64,000 bases of DNA from JBMNGH01 sp050949725 (lineage in GTDB: Bacteria; Bacillota; Thermosediminibacteria; Thermosediminibacterales; Tepidanaerobacteraceae), in NCBI GenBank assembly GCA_050949725.1, contig JBMNGH010000002.1:62001-126000 (forward strand), written 5' to 3'. The translations under genes were made by a program, and so were the position numbers. The notes under the pieces were generated by a model that saw nothing but the letters and a program-made list of their open reading frames with translations, was not told where the DNA came from and did not search any database. Of this stretch, positions 26,404-34,908 are shown piece by piece (positions within the stretch are counted from its first letter, which is position 1; each line of letters begins with the position of its first letter).

Positions 26404-27219
26404 ATGAAAATTGATTTACACATACACACGACGTATTCCGATGGCCTCTTGACCCCTGCACAGGTTGTACAAAAAGCACGACAATTAAATCTAAGATTTA
26501 TAGCCATAACTGATCACGATACTACAGAGGGTATACCAGAAGCACTTGAAGAAGCTAAAAAGAATAATAACCTGGAAGTTATACCGGGTATAGAAATAAA
26601 TACCGATTATAAAAATGAGGAGGTTCATATTCTCGGATATTATGTGGATTACAGCGGAAATTATCTAAAAAAAGCTCTTGAGCACATGCAGTCGAGTAGG
26701 CTCAAAAGAGCAAAACTCATCACTGAAAAGCTAAACTTACTTGGTTTAAATATTAATCTTGAAGAAGTTATGAATAAGGCCTCTGGCCCTTCAATAGGAA
26801 GACCTCATATAGCGGCTGCATTGGTTGAGAAAGGGTTTTCAGAATCTCTACAGGATGCGTTTGATAAATACCTGAACAGGGGTAGACCTGCATACGTTCC
26901 GAGAGAAAGGCTGACGCCATTTGAAGCTGTGGATTTAGTATTGAACAGTTCAGGCATACCTATCCTTGCACATCCCGGTCTTATAAAAAACCAGAATATT
27001 ATAGGTGAGCTAATACAATATGGCATTAAAGGTCTTGAAGTTTACCATAAAGAACATTCAAGGCTTCAGACAAAGCACTACATCAATGTTGCAAAGCATC
27101 ATAGTTTGCTTATGACAGGAGGTTCTGATTGTCATGGAAGAGAACCACTTCTTTTGGGGACTTTGGATATTCCTGTGGAATTTGTGTTGAAACTAAAAAG
27201 GAAAAAAGGCCTTATATGA
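26404..27219 (+). CDS. PHP-domain phosphoesterase (YciV/RNase AM-like)
   Basis: PHP metalloenzyme like YciV/TrpH, a 5'-3' exonuclease or 3',5'-nucleotide phosphatase. Metal motifs: DLHIHTTYSDG at the start, ITDHDTTEG, PGIEINTDY, LAHPG and GGSDCHG. ATG 26404 has ACGGAGGGA upstream; a longer in-frame extension runs into the spoVS terminator. 271 aa is typical. A 24-codon reading frame overlaps the stop by the ATGA sequence. Confidence 0.88.
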   Translation: MKIDLHIHTTYSDGLLTPAQVVQKARQLNLRFIAITDHDTTEGIPEALEEAKKNNNLEVIPGIEINTDYKNEEVHILGYYVDYSGNYLKKALEHMQSSRLKRAKLITEKLNLLGLNINLEEVMNKASGPSIGRPHIAAALVEKGFSESLQDAFDKYLNRGRPAYVPRERLTPFEAVDLVLNSSGIPILAHPGLIKNQNIIGELIQYGIKGLEVYHKEHSRLQTKHYINVAKHHSLLMTGGSDCHGREPLLLGTLDIPVEFVLKLKRKKGLI

Positions 27220-27290
27220 ACTTTGATGATTTATTAGTAATAAGTGAACAGATAATAAGTGAACAGATAATAAGTGAACAGATGTTTTAG
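27216..27290 (+). CDS. Micro-ORF built on a 15-bp tandem repeat
   Basis: 24 codons starting in the ATGA overlap with the PHP gene: MNFDDLLV followed by three ISEQ repeats and ending MF. The repeats come from TAAGTGAACAGATAA at 27241-27285. It may be a translated tail or a relic of a lost gene; no function claimed. Confidence 0.3.
   Translation: MNFDDLLVISEQIISEQIISEQMF
27241..27285 (+). repeat. Triplicate 15-bp tandem repeat
   Basis: Two exact copies of TAAGTGAACAGATAA and a third differing only at its end, back to back. The 15-bp unit keeps the reading frame. Confidence 0.85.
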
Positions 27291-27297
27291 TGTATAC

Positions 27298-27333
27298 AAT
27301 AATCCAATTTTGACAAATTGGATTATTTCTTTT
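27298..27333 (+). terminator. Terminator after PHP gene
   Basis: 13-bp perfect stem AATAATCCAATTT / AAATTGGATTATT, TGAC loop, TCTTTT tail. Confidence 0.88.
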
Positions 27334-27361
27334 GAAACAACAAGGTTCCCGGGCCCCAACA

Positions 27362-27398
27362 GCAATCTTTGATTGCGTTATCGGGTGTGGTTTTTTTT
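27362..27398 (+). terminator. Second, weak terminator-like hairpin
   Basis: GCAATC / GATTGC with a 3-nt loop, inside a locally GC-rich segment, then eight T at 27391-27398. The gap between stem and T run makes it weak. Confidence 0.4.
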
Positions 27399-27495
27399 AA
27401 TCTTATGCAGGACTTTCACGTAATGTGTAGAATATTATATACTGTAAAAAGGACTAATTGGTACCCGAGCATACCACAATAGGAGATGTACATTA

Positions 27496-28443
27496 ATGAT
27501 TGGTTTTACCGCAGACAAAACCCCCTTATATGTACAAGTAAAGAACTATATATACAAGATGATCGTCGATGATATTTGGCCAGTAGGCTTCAAATTGCCC
27601 CCCGAAAGGGAGCTTGCAAAAGAATTGGATGTAAGCCGCAAAACAGTTAACCTTGCTTATAAAGAATTAGAAAAGGAAGGTTTTTTATCATCTCATCAAG
27701 GGAAGGGTACTTTTGTCATAGATAAACCTTTGAACATCAAGGAAGGAAAAATTGATAAGCTGGCCTCTTTAGTAGATGATGCGATTGAAAAGTCGTTCCA
27801 ACTAGGAATTGAAGAAGAGGAATTTTTGGATTTATGCAAAGCTAGAATAAAAGAATATTCAAAGAGCTTAAAAGAACTTAAGTTAATACTTATAGAATGT
27901 AATAAAGAACAATTAGACTACTTTTGCAGGGAGCTGGAAATAAGCGCCGAAGTTAATATTGTTCCTATCCTGCTTCAAGACTTTAAGCGCAACGCAGAAC
28001 AAATTAATCAAAAGATAAATTCCTCTGATTTTGTCGTTACAACCGTATTTCATATCGATGAGGTTAGCAAGCTTCTCAATGATAAAATAGAAATAATACC
28101 AATCTCTTTACATCCCCAGCTTGAGAGCATCATAAAGATTGCTAGGATAGATCCCGAATCAACTATAGGTATTTTATCAATATCTGAAAACTTTGCATTA
28201 AAAGTAAAAAACTCTCTAAAAGACTCAGGTATGAAATTCAAGAACATATCAGTATCTGTTGCTACGAGGCCGGAAAGCATCAAAAAATATATTCAAAATC
28301 TTGATGTAATCATAGTATCACCGAGCAGAAAAAAAGATGTTTTACCTTTTATAAAACAAACTCAAGAAGTAATTGAATTTATTTTTGTTCCCGATGTGGG
28401 ATCAATAAATCTATTAAAATCTGTTCTAATTAAAAAACATTAA
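27496..28443 (+). CDS. GntR-family transcriptional regulator
   Basis: N-terminal winged helix of the GntR family (residues about 7-75: PLYVQVKNYIYKMIVDDIWP, LPPERELAKELDVSRKTVNL, GKGTFVID). The 240-residue C-terminal part alternates strands and helices like a periplasmic-binding or Rossmann-type sensor, but no known effector family is recognised. ATG 27496 follows TAGGAG. A TATACT -10 box lies at 27438-27443 with a poor -35. It is 19 bp before korD on the same strand, so it likely governs the kor genes and its own expression, perhaps in response to a 2-oxoacid or amino acid (inference). Confidence 0.83.
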   Translation: MIGFTADKTPLYVQVKNYIYKMIVDDIWPVGFKLPPERELAKELDVSRKTVNLAYKELEKEGFLSSHQGKGTFVIDKPLNIKEGKIDKLASLVDDAIEKSFQLGIEEEEFLDLCKARIKEYSKSLKELKLILIECNKEQLDYFCRELEISAEVNIVPILLQDFKRNAEQINQKINSSDFVVTTVFHIDEVSKLLNDKIEIIPISLHPQLESIIKIARIDPESTIGILSISENFALKVKNSLKDSGMKFKNISVSVATRPESIKKYIQNLDVIIVSPSRKKDVLPFIKQTQEVIEFIFVPDVGSINLLKSVLIKKH

Positions 28444-28462
28444 TTGAAACAGGGGTGATGAA

Positions 28463-28672
28463 GTGTCAGGAAAGGCGTTTATGATCAGTATCGATGAAAA
28501 GATTTGCAAAAAGTGTGGGATTTGCATATCTTTTTGTCCCAGGAATGTGTTTGCATCTAGCTCAGGGATGCCGGTAGTCACACATCCTGAAAACTGTACC
28601 GGCTGTAAGCTTTGTGAACTTAGATGCCCGGATTACGCCATAGTTATTGGAGGTGAACTAGTTGGCAAATAA
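28463..28672 (+). CDS. korD: 2-oxoacid:ferredoxin oxidoreductase, delta (ferredoxin) subunit
   Basis: Carries two 4Fe-4S clusters that pass electrons from the TPP centre to ferredoxin. CKKCGICISFCP and CTGCKLCELRCP are both complete CxxCxxCxxxCP motifs in a 69-residue protein. GTG 28463 with AGGGGTGATGA upstream. Its 3' end overlaps korA by 11 bp. Confidence 0.92.
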   Translation: MSGKAFMISIDEKICKKCGICISFCPRNVFASSSGMPVVTHPENCTGCKLCELRCPDYAIVIGGELVGK

Positions 28673-29807
28673 AGCAATACTGATGCAGGGAAACGAGGCT
28701 TGTGTTGAAGGGGCACTGGCTGCTGGCATGAAATTTTATGCCGGATATCCTATAACCCCGTCCACAGAAATCGCTGAGCTTTCTGCAGAAAGGCTTCCTC
28801 AAATTGGTGGAAAGTTTATTCAAATGGAAGATGAAATAGCTAGCATGGGTGCAGTGATCGGAGCTTCCTTGGCAGGTTTAAAGTCTATGACTGCTACCAG
28901 CGGTCCCGGTTTTTCTCTTAAACAAGAGAATTTGGGTTTTGCATGCATCGCAGAAGTACCTTGTGTCATTGTAAATGTCCAAAGGGGAGGACCGAGCACC
29001 GGCCTGCCGACATTACCTTCTCAAGCAGATGTGATGCAGGCATGTTGGGGCGCTCATGGCGATCATCCTATTATCGCCCTATCGCCGTCGTACGTAAAAG
29101 AAGTGTACGAAATGACGATACGCGCTTTCAATTTGTCAGAAAAATACAGGGTTCCTTGTATATTGTTAATGGACGAAGTCGTAGCTCATATGCGCGAAAG
29201 AGTTGAACTGGATGAAAATTGTTGTGTACAAATAATCAATAGAAAAAAACCGGATCTCTCAATTAAAGACTATAAACCTTTTATGGATTATGATAGGGAT
29301 AAAATTCCCCCTATGGCTTGTTTTGGTGATGGGATACCTTTCCATGTGACAGGTCTTGTACATGATGTCACAGGTTTTCCGTCTACTAACCCCTGTGTTG
29401 CTGAAAATTTAATAGATAGGCTAATGAAAAAGGTGTACGATAATCTAGAAGATATTGTCGATTATGAAATGTATCAAACTGAAGATGCAGAAACCATTAT
29501 AGTATCGTTCGGATGCACTGCGAGATCTACTTTAAGAGCAGTAAACTTATTGAGAAAAGATGGGGTAAAGGTTGGGGCCCTTAGGCTGAAGACCATATGG
29601 CCTTTTGCAGATAAGGCAATACAAGAATTGAACGGCTCTGTTAAAAGTATAATCGTAGCTGAGATGAACTATGGTCAGCTTATCCATAGGGTAAAGGCTT
29701 CCGCTAAGAATAAATTCAATATTTTTGGGCTTAACAAATTCAATGGAGAGATGATAACCCCTGACGAAGTGATTGCCAAGGTAAGAGAGGTGTTAAACAA
29801 TGCGTGA
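28662..29807 (+). CDS. korA: 2-oxoacid:ferredoxin oxidoreductase, alpha subunit
   Basis: Pyrimidine-binding subunit of the enzyme that turns 2-oxoglutarate plus CoA into succinyl-CoA, CO2 and reduced ferredoxin. It starts with NEACVEGALAAGMKFYAGYPI, the family PFOR-N motif, then TSGPGFSLKQENLG and VNVQRGGPSTGLPT. TTG 28662 is preceded by GGAGGTGA within korD. 381 aa fits the separate alpha subunit. Neighbouring gdh and methylmalonyl-CoA genes favour 2-oxoglutarate as substrate, but other 2-oxoacids are not ruled out. Confidence 0.92.
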   Translation: MANKAILMQGNEACVEGALAAGMKFYAGYPITPSTEIAELSAERLPQIGGKFIQMEDEIASMGAVIGASLAGLKSMTATSGPGFSLKQENLGFACIAEVPCVIVNVQRGGPSTGLPTLPSQADVMQACWGAHGDHPIIALSPSYVKEVYEMTIRAFNLSEKYRVPCILLMDEVVAHMRERVELDENCCVQIINRKKPDLSIKDYKPFMDYDRDKIPPMACFGDGIPFHVTGLVHDVTGFPSTNPCVAENLIDRLMKKVYDNLEDIVDYEMYQTEDAETIIVSFGCTARSTLRAVNLLRKDGVKVGALRLKTIWPFADKAIQELNGSVKSIIVAEMNYGQLIHRVKASAKNKFNIFGLNKFNGEMITPDEVIAKVREVLNNA

Positions 29808-30621
29808 AAGTTTACAAAAGTATTTCAGGATGGAGAAATTGCCTCATATCTGGTGTCCCGGATGTGGTCATGGAATAATCACAGGCTCTGTTGTTCGTGC
29901 GATAGACAATCTTGAGCTTGATCAGAAAAGAATTTGTATTGTGTCAGGGATTGGATGTTCTTCCAGAGCACCGGGTTATTTAAATTTTAACACCTTGCAT
30001 ACAACTCATGGAAGAGCATTGGCTTTTGCGACAGGAATTAAGCTTGCTAGGCCGGATCTTAAAGTGATTGTCTTGACAGGTGACGGAGACTGTTCTGCTA
30101 TTGGCGGAAACCACTTTATCCATGCTTGCAGAAGGAATATCGATTTAACAACAATAGTGTTCAACAATAATATTTACGGAATGACCAGTGGACAGTATTC
30201 TCCAATGACACCTAAAGGCGCTTATGCAACAACCGCTCCATATGGTAATATCGATAGAAATTTTGATTTATGTAGTTTGGCTCAATCTGCAGGTGCCACG
30301 TATGTGGGACGCGGAACGGTATACCATGTTCCACAGCTTATAAAACTAGTCGAAAAAGCGTTGCAACATAAGGGTTTTTCGTTTATCGAGGTTATGAGTA
30401 TATGTCCAACCTATTTTGGCAGAAAAAATAAACTTGGTACCCCTGTCAAAATGATGGAAATGTTACGCGATAATTGTGTTCCAGTTAAATCTGCCGAAAG
30501 ACTTTCTAAACAGGAATTACAGAACAAGGTTATAATAGGAGAATTCTATCAAGAACAAGCTCCTGAATATACGGAAGAATACGATAGAATTATTCAAATG
30601 GCACAGGAGGGAGTTAAATGA
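29800..30621 (+). CDS. korB: 2-oxoacid:ferredoxin oxidoreductase, beta (TPP) subunit
   Basis: Thiamine-diphosphate subunit. WCPGCGHGI near residue 19 and IGCSSRAPGY are the usual cysteine and TPP-loop regions; the Mg-TPP motif is GDGDCSAIGGNHF, followed by FNNNIYGMTSGQYSPMTP. ATG 29800 lies in an 8-bp overlap with korA. 273 aa is standard. Confidence 0.94.
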   Translation: MRESLQKYFRMEKLPHIWCPGCGHGIITGSVVRAIDNLELDQKRICIVSGIGCSSRAPGYLNFNTLHTTHGRALAFATGIKLARPDLKVIVLTGDGDCSAIGGNHFIHACRRNIDLTTIVFNNNIYGMTSGQYSPMTPKGAYATTAPYGNIDRNFDLCSLAQSAGATYVGRGTVYHVPQLIKLVEKALQHKGFSFIEVMSICPTYFGRKNKLGTPVKMMEMLRDNCVPVKSAERLSKQELQNKVIIGEFYQEQAPEYTEEYDRIIQMAQEGVK

Positions 30622-31163
30622 AGAATTACACAGAGCTGAGATTGAGTGGTTCAGGAGGCCAAGGCCTGATACTTGCTGGTATAATCCTGGCTGAAGCTGC
30701 CATTCTAGACGGTAAAAATGCCGTACAATCGCAATCTTACGGCCCTGAAGCGAGAGGAGGTGCGAGCAGGGCTGAAGTGATAGTCAGCGATGAGGACATA
30801 GATTACCCTAAAGTGACTAATCCCGATGTGCTTTTAGCCCTTACTGAAGAAGCATTGAAAAAATACATGGTTAATTTAGCAAAAGAAAGCTTAATAATAA
30901 TCGACTCTAGTATCGATAAACCACATACAACCGCAAAGGTTTTAAAGGTTCCAATTCTAGATACAGCCCAAAATGTTGTTGGGAAAATAATAGTAGCAAA
31001 TATAGTGGCTCTCGGTGTTGTGACAGCAGTTACAGGTGTTGTTTCAAAAGAATCTATCGAAAAGGCCGTAATGGAAAAGGTCCCCAAAGGGACGGAAGAG
31101 CTCAATAAAAAGGCCTTATTTGAAGGCTTTAAACTAGGCGAAAACTATAGCCTTTATTTATGA
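30618..31163 (+). CDS. korC: 2-oxoacid:ferredoxin oxidoreductase, gamma subunit
   Basis: Gamma-domain subunit: LSGSGGQGLILAGIILAEA at the N-terminus, then QSYGPEARGGASRAEVI. It is joined to korB by an ATGA overlap. 181 aa is normal. With korDAB it forms a four-subunit enzyme. No clear terminator follows; about 275 bp separate it from gdh. Confidence 0.93.
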   Translation: MKNYTELRLSGSGGQGLILAGIILAEAAILDGKNAVQSQSYGPEARGGASRAEVIVSDEDIDYPKVTNPDVLLALTEEALKKYMVNLAKESLIIIDSSIDKPHTTAKVLKVPILDTAQNVVGKIIVANIVALGVVTAVTGVVSKESIEKAVMEKVPKGTEELNKKALFEGFKLGENYSLYL

Positions 31164-31395
31164 AAAATCTTTTATAGGCGCAAGACCCGCCGATAAAGTA
31201 AGTATTACCATTATTAGGAGTATAACTGCTGAGATAATGACCAATAGTTTAGATTAATTGAAGGTTTTATTTGCAATAGTAATACATAACACTTGAACGA
31301 CCATTTATTATAAAACCCTTAAAATTTTTATTAATGATTATTCCCATTTATGTTGTATGGCGGGTTAATCATGATATCAAAACAAATGTATTTTG
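31164..31395. other. Intergenic region between korC and gdh
   Basis: AT-rich. A short GGCG / CGCC pairing lies near 31178-31192 and imperfect dyads near 31204-31245, none convincing as a terminator or riboswitch. No coding potential seen. Confidence 0.4.
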
Positions 31396-31404
31396 TGGTA
31401 TACT
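31396..31404 (+). promoter_or_regulatory. Extended -10 promoter for gdh
   Basis: TGGTATACT, i.e. TATACT with a TGn extension, 36 bp before the start. The -35 region is poor, as expected for an extended -10 promoter. Confidence 0.6.
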
Positions 31405-31439
31405 ATTAAATAAAAATTTTAAGGAGGTAGATTTTTCAC

Positions 31440-32684
31440 ATGGCCAAAACTATAAGTTCATTTGAAATTGTTCAACAAGAGATCAAAAAGGCATGTGACA
31501 AACTTGACCTAGGAAATTCAATTTATGAGGTCTTAAAAGAACCTGAAAGAGTATTGGTCGTTTCAATTCCTGTAAAGATGGACGATGGCAGCACAAAAAC
31601 TTTTATAGGCTATCGTTCTCAGCACAGTACTGTTATAGGACCTGCAAAAGGTGGTGTCAGATTCCATCCTAATGTTAACCTCGATGAGGTGAAAGCACTT
31701 TCAACATGGATGACATTTAAGTGTTCTGTTGTAGGCATTCCCTATGGAGGAGGCAAGGGAGGTGTTGTTTGTAATCCTAAAGAGCTTTCAAGCGGAGAGC
31801 TGGAAAGATTGAGCAGAGGTTATTTTAGTGCTATCGAACCGATAATAGGGCCTAACAAAGATATTCCTGCACCAGATGTATATACGAATGCCCAGGTGAT
31901 GGCATGGTTCATGGATGAATACAGCAGCTCACAAGGGTATAGTGTACCCGGAATCGTAACAGGAAAGCCGCTTGCCATCGGAGGATCTCTCGGCAGACGA
32001 GAGGCCACAGGCCGCGGCGTATCAATAATAATCCGCGAAGCGGCTAAAAAAATAGGGCTTGACTTGACTAAGACAACTGCTGCGGTTCAAGGTTTTGGCA
32101 ATGTGGGAAGCATAGCTGCAAGGTTGTTACATGAATTGGGTTGCAAAATAGTGGCAATAAGCGATTCTCGTGGAGGGATATATGATCCCAACGGCATAAA
32201 CCCTGAAAAAGCACTCAAGTATAAGAAAGAAAATAACGCTATCAAAGGGCTATCAGGAACGGACATAACAAATGACCAATTACTTGAATTGGATGTGGAT
32301 ATTTTAGTTCCTGCTGCACTTGAAAACGTCATAACCGATAAGAACGCTCAAAACATTAAAGCGAGTATTATAGCTGAAGCTGCAAACGGTCCTATTACAC
32401 CGGAAGCTGACTTGGTTTTAAACGGCAAGGGATACCACGTTATACCAGATATCTTATGTAATGCAGGTGGTGTTACAGTTTCTTACTTTGAATGGATACA
32501 AAATCTCATGAACTTTTACTGGACAGAGGAGGAGGTAAATCAGAGGTTAGAACAGCTCATGGTAAAGGCGTTCAAAGAAGTATTTGATATGAGTGAACAG
32601 TACAAAGTTAGTTTAAGAGAAGCAGCTTATTTAGTATCGATAAAACGCATAGCCGATGCTTTAAAAGCAAGAGGTAGAGTATGA
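31440..32684 (+). CDS. gdhA: Glutamate dehydrogenase (Glu/Leu/Phe/Val family)
   Basis: Oxidative deamination of glutamate to 2-oxoglutarate and ammonium with NAD(P). The substrate domain has GPAKGGVRFHP and PYGGGKGGV with the catalytic lysine. The cofactor domain has AVQGFGNVGSIAARLLHE, and SDSRGG follows. AAGGAGGTAG precedes ATG 31440. 414 aa fits the hexameric class. Placed between korDABC and the methylmalonyl-CoA genes, it should feed 2-oxoglutarate into them. Coenzyme choice not determinable by eye. Confidence 0.94.
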   Translation: MAKTISSFEIVQQEIKKACDKLDLGNSIYEVLKEPERVLVVSIPVKMDDGSTKTFIGYRSQHSTVIGPAKGGVRFHPNVNLDEVKALSTWMTFKCSVVGIPYGGGKGGVVCNPKELSSGELERLSRGYFSAIEPIIGPNKDIPAPDVYTNAQVMAWFMDEYSSSQGYSVPGIVTGKPLAIGGSLGRREATGRGVSIIIREAAKKIGLDLTKTTAAVQGFGNVGSIAARLLHELGCKIVAISDSRGGIYDPNGINPEKALKYKKENNAIKGLSGTDITNDQLLELDVDILVPAALENVITDKNAQNIKASIIAEAANGPITPEADLVLNGKGYHVIPDILCNAGGVTVSYFEWIQNLMNFYWTEEEVNQRLEQLMVKAFKEVFDMSEQYKVSLREAAYLVSIKRIADALKARGRV

Positions 32685-32735
32685 GAGAGATATGGTTTAA
32701 AGGTATTTTAAATAGTGACTAGATTGAAAACAGCC

Positions 32736-32764
32736 TTGAATTTGTATTAAATATATTGTATTCT
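32736..32764 (+). promoter_or_regulatory. Promoter candidate for the methylmalonyl-CoA operon
   Basis: TTGAAT (32736-32741), 17-bp spacer, TATTCT (32759-32764), about 37 bp before mcmA. Moderate match. Confidence 0.5.
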
Positions 32765-32801
32765 TATAAAGATAGTTTTTTTGTAAAAAGGAGGGTTTAA
32801 T

Positions 32802-34481
32802 TTGTCGGAGAAGGATTCCCTCATGAATCTGGACGAAGAAAAGAGAAACTGGGAAAAAAACAAGCTTCAAAAGGTTTTAGAAAAATTTCCAGAAAGGCAT
32901 AAAATTTTCTATACTGGTTCTAACATTGAGGTTAACCGTTTGTATACAGAATTAGATGTACAAGACACAGATTATCTTACGGATCTTGGGTTTCCGGGAG
33001 AATATCCTTATACACGAGGTGTCCAGCCCACCGGTTATAGAGGGAGGCTCTGGACAATGAGGCAGTATGCAGGATTTGGCACTGCCGAAGAGTCCAACCA
33101 GAGGTACAAATATCTCTTGTCCCAAGGTCAAACAGGGCTCAGCGTTGCCTTTGATTTGCCGACACAGATAGGTTATGATTCGACTCACCCCCTGTCCCAG
33201 GGAGAAGTCGGCAAGGTTGGGGTGGCAATTGATTCGTTACAGGATATGGAAATCCTGTTTGACGGTATTCCTCTTGACAAAGTCAGTACATCTATGACGA
33301 TAAATGCACCTGCTTCAATATTGCTCGCCATGTATGTTGCAGTAGCAGAAAAACAAGACATTTCACCTGACAAACTATCAGGCACTATTCAGAACGATAT
33401 ATTAAAAGAGTACGCTGCCAGAGGCACATATATTTTTCCACCTGAACCATCCATGCGGTTAATAACTGATATCTTTGAGTTTTGTTCGGCAAACATGCCG
33501 AAGTGGAATACGATAAGTATAAGTGGATACCACATTAGAGAAGCAGGGGCAACTGCAGTACAAGAGGTTGCCTTTACTCTTGCAAACGGAATAGCATATG
33601 TTGAAGCGGCATTAAATTCAGGCCTAACCGTGGATGAGTTTGCACCGAGATTATCCTTTTTCTTTAACGCACACAATGATTTGCTCGAGGAAATAGCCAA
33701 GTTTAGAGCGGCGAGAAGGCTTTGGGCAAGGATAATGAAAGATAGATTTGGTGCCAAAAATTCAAAATCAATGAAGCTAAGATTCCATACACAAACAGGA
33801 GGCTCTACACTCACGGCACAGCAACCGGATAACAACATAGTACGTGTTGCGATCCAAGCACTTGCAGCGGTTCTTGGCGGAACTCAGTCCCTGCACACCA
33901 ATTCCAGGGATGAAGCTCTTGCCCTTCCTTCAGAGGATTCTGTTCGGATAGCCCTGCGCACTCAACAAATTATTGCTTATGAAAGCGGTGTTACGGAAAC
34001 CGTTGACCCGCTTGCGGGTTCATATTATATTGAATTCCTGACAAATAAAATAGAAGAAAAAGCAAGGGAATACATTGAAAAGATCGACGAGCTAGGTGGA
34101 GCAGTAAAAGCAATCGAAAAGGGATTTGTCCAGCAGGAAATACAGGATAGCGCATACAGGTACCAAATGGAAATAGAGTCAGGAAGGCGTATTGTGGTTG
34201 GAGTAAATAAATTCCAAACTCAAGAGGAACCACCAAAAGATTTATTGAGAGTAGATCCCGAAGGAAGGAAGCTGCAGGAGAAAAAGCTGAAGGACCTAAA
34301 AGAATCTCGTGATAATATTCAAGTTAAAAATTCACTTGATACTCTTGCCCAAAAAGCCATGAAAAATGATAATTTGGTACCCGAAATATTAAACTGTGTA
34401 AAAACGTACTGTACACTGGGAGAAATTTGCGACACGCTTCGGGATGTGTTTGGTGAATACAAGGCTTCTATTTCTATTTAA
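32802..34481 (+). CDS. mcmA: Methylmalonyl-CoA mutase, large (catalytic) subunit
   Basis: Catalytic TIM-barrel part of coenzyme-B12-dependent methylmalonyl-CoA mutase, interconverting succinyl-CoA and methylmalonyl-CoA. Motifs: YPYTRGVQPTGYRGRLWTMR and GFGTAEESN (CoA and radical site), LSVAFDLPTQIGYDSTHPL, RFHTQTGGSTLTAQQP, and SLHTNSRDEALALPSE. TTG 32802 with AAGGAGGG upstream. 559 aa is the split-type alpha subunit; the B12 domain is the next gene. Direction in this organism is likely succinyl-CoA to methylmalonyl-CoA, given the decarboxylase genes. Confidence 0.95.
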   Translation: MSEKDSLMNLDEEKRNWEKNKLQKVLEKFPERHKIFYTGSNIEVNRLYTELDVQDTDYLTDLGFPGEYPYTRGVQPTGYRGRLWTMRQYAGFGTAEESNQRYKYLLSQGQTGLSVAFDLPTQIGYDSTHPLSQGEVGKVGVAIDSLQDMEILFDGIPLDKVSTSMTINAPASILLAMYVAVAEKQDISPDKLSGTIQNDILKEYAARGTYIFPPEPSMRLITDIFEFCSANMPKWNTISISGYHIREAGATAVQEVAFTLANGIAYVEAALNSGLTVDEFAPRLSFFFNAHNDLLEEIAKFRAARRLWARIMKDRFGAKNSKSMKLRFHTQTGGSTLTAQQPDNNIVRVAIQALAAVLGGTQSLHTNSRDEALALPSEDSVRIALRTQQIIAYESGVTETVDPLAGSYYIEFLTNKIEEKAREYIEKIDELGGAVKAIEKGFVQQEIQDSAYRYQMEIESGRRIVVGVNKFQTQEEPPKDLLRVDPEGRKLQEKKLKDLKESRDNIQVKNSLDTLAQKAMKNDNLVPEILNCVKTYCTLGEICDTLRDVFGEYKASISI

Positions 34482-34497
34482 TGAGAGGTGACTATCA

Positions 34498-34896
34498 GTG
34501 AGCAAGACGATAAGAGTTCTTGTTGCAAAGCCGGGTCTAGACGGACATGACCGTGGTGCTAAGGTAATAGCACGGGCTTTAAGAGATTCCGGCATGGAGG
34601 TAATATATACAGGTTTGAGGCAAACACCTGAGCAAATTGTAGAGGCAGCAATTCAAGAAGATGTTGATGTAATCGGATTGTCAATACTATCCGGAGCACA
34701 TAATCATCTTTTTCCTAAGATAAAACAACTGCTAGAAAAAAGGGATGCAGGTGATATTCTTGTAATCGGCGGAGGTGTGATCCCGGATGAAGACATTCCA
34801 GGTCTTAAAGCAGCAGGAATCAGCGAAATATTTACTCCGGGAACACCTACTAAAAAAATAGTCGAATTCATCAAAAGTAATGTTCGGATAAATTGA
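34498..34896 (+). CDS. mcmB: Methylmalonyl-CoA mutase, B12-binding subunit
   Basis: Cobalamin-binding domain as a separate 132-aa protein. GLDGHDRGAKVIA has the DxHxxG motif whose histidine ligates cobalt. SILSGAHNHL and VIGGGVIPDED complete the fold. GTG 34498 with GAGAGGTGAC upstream, 16 bp after mcmA. Confidence 0.95.
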   Translation: MSKTIRVLVAKPGLDGHDRGAKVIARALRDSGMEVIYTGLRQTPEQIVEAAIQEDVDVIGLSILSGAHNHLFPKIKQLLEKRDAGDILVIGGGVIPDEDIPGLKAAGISEIFTPGTPTKKIVEFIKSNVRIN

Positions 34897-34908
34897 AGGT
34901 GTGTTTAG

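Noticed and set aside
27470..27495. Dyad near the GntR start as operator
   Set aside because: Arms (TTGGTA / TACCACAA) pair imperfectly; not enough to call a site.
31170..31395. Possible riboswitch (cobalamin or glutamate related) before gdh
   Set aside because: No B12-box or other known conserved motif; dyads are weak.
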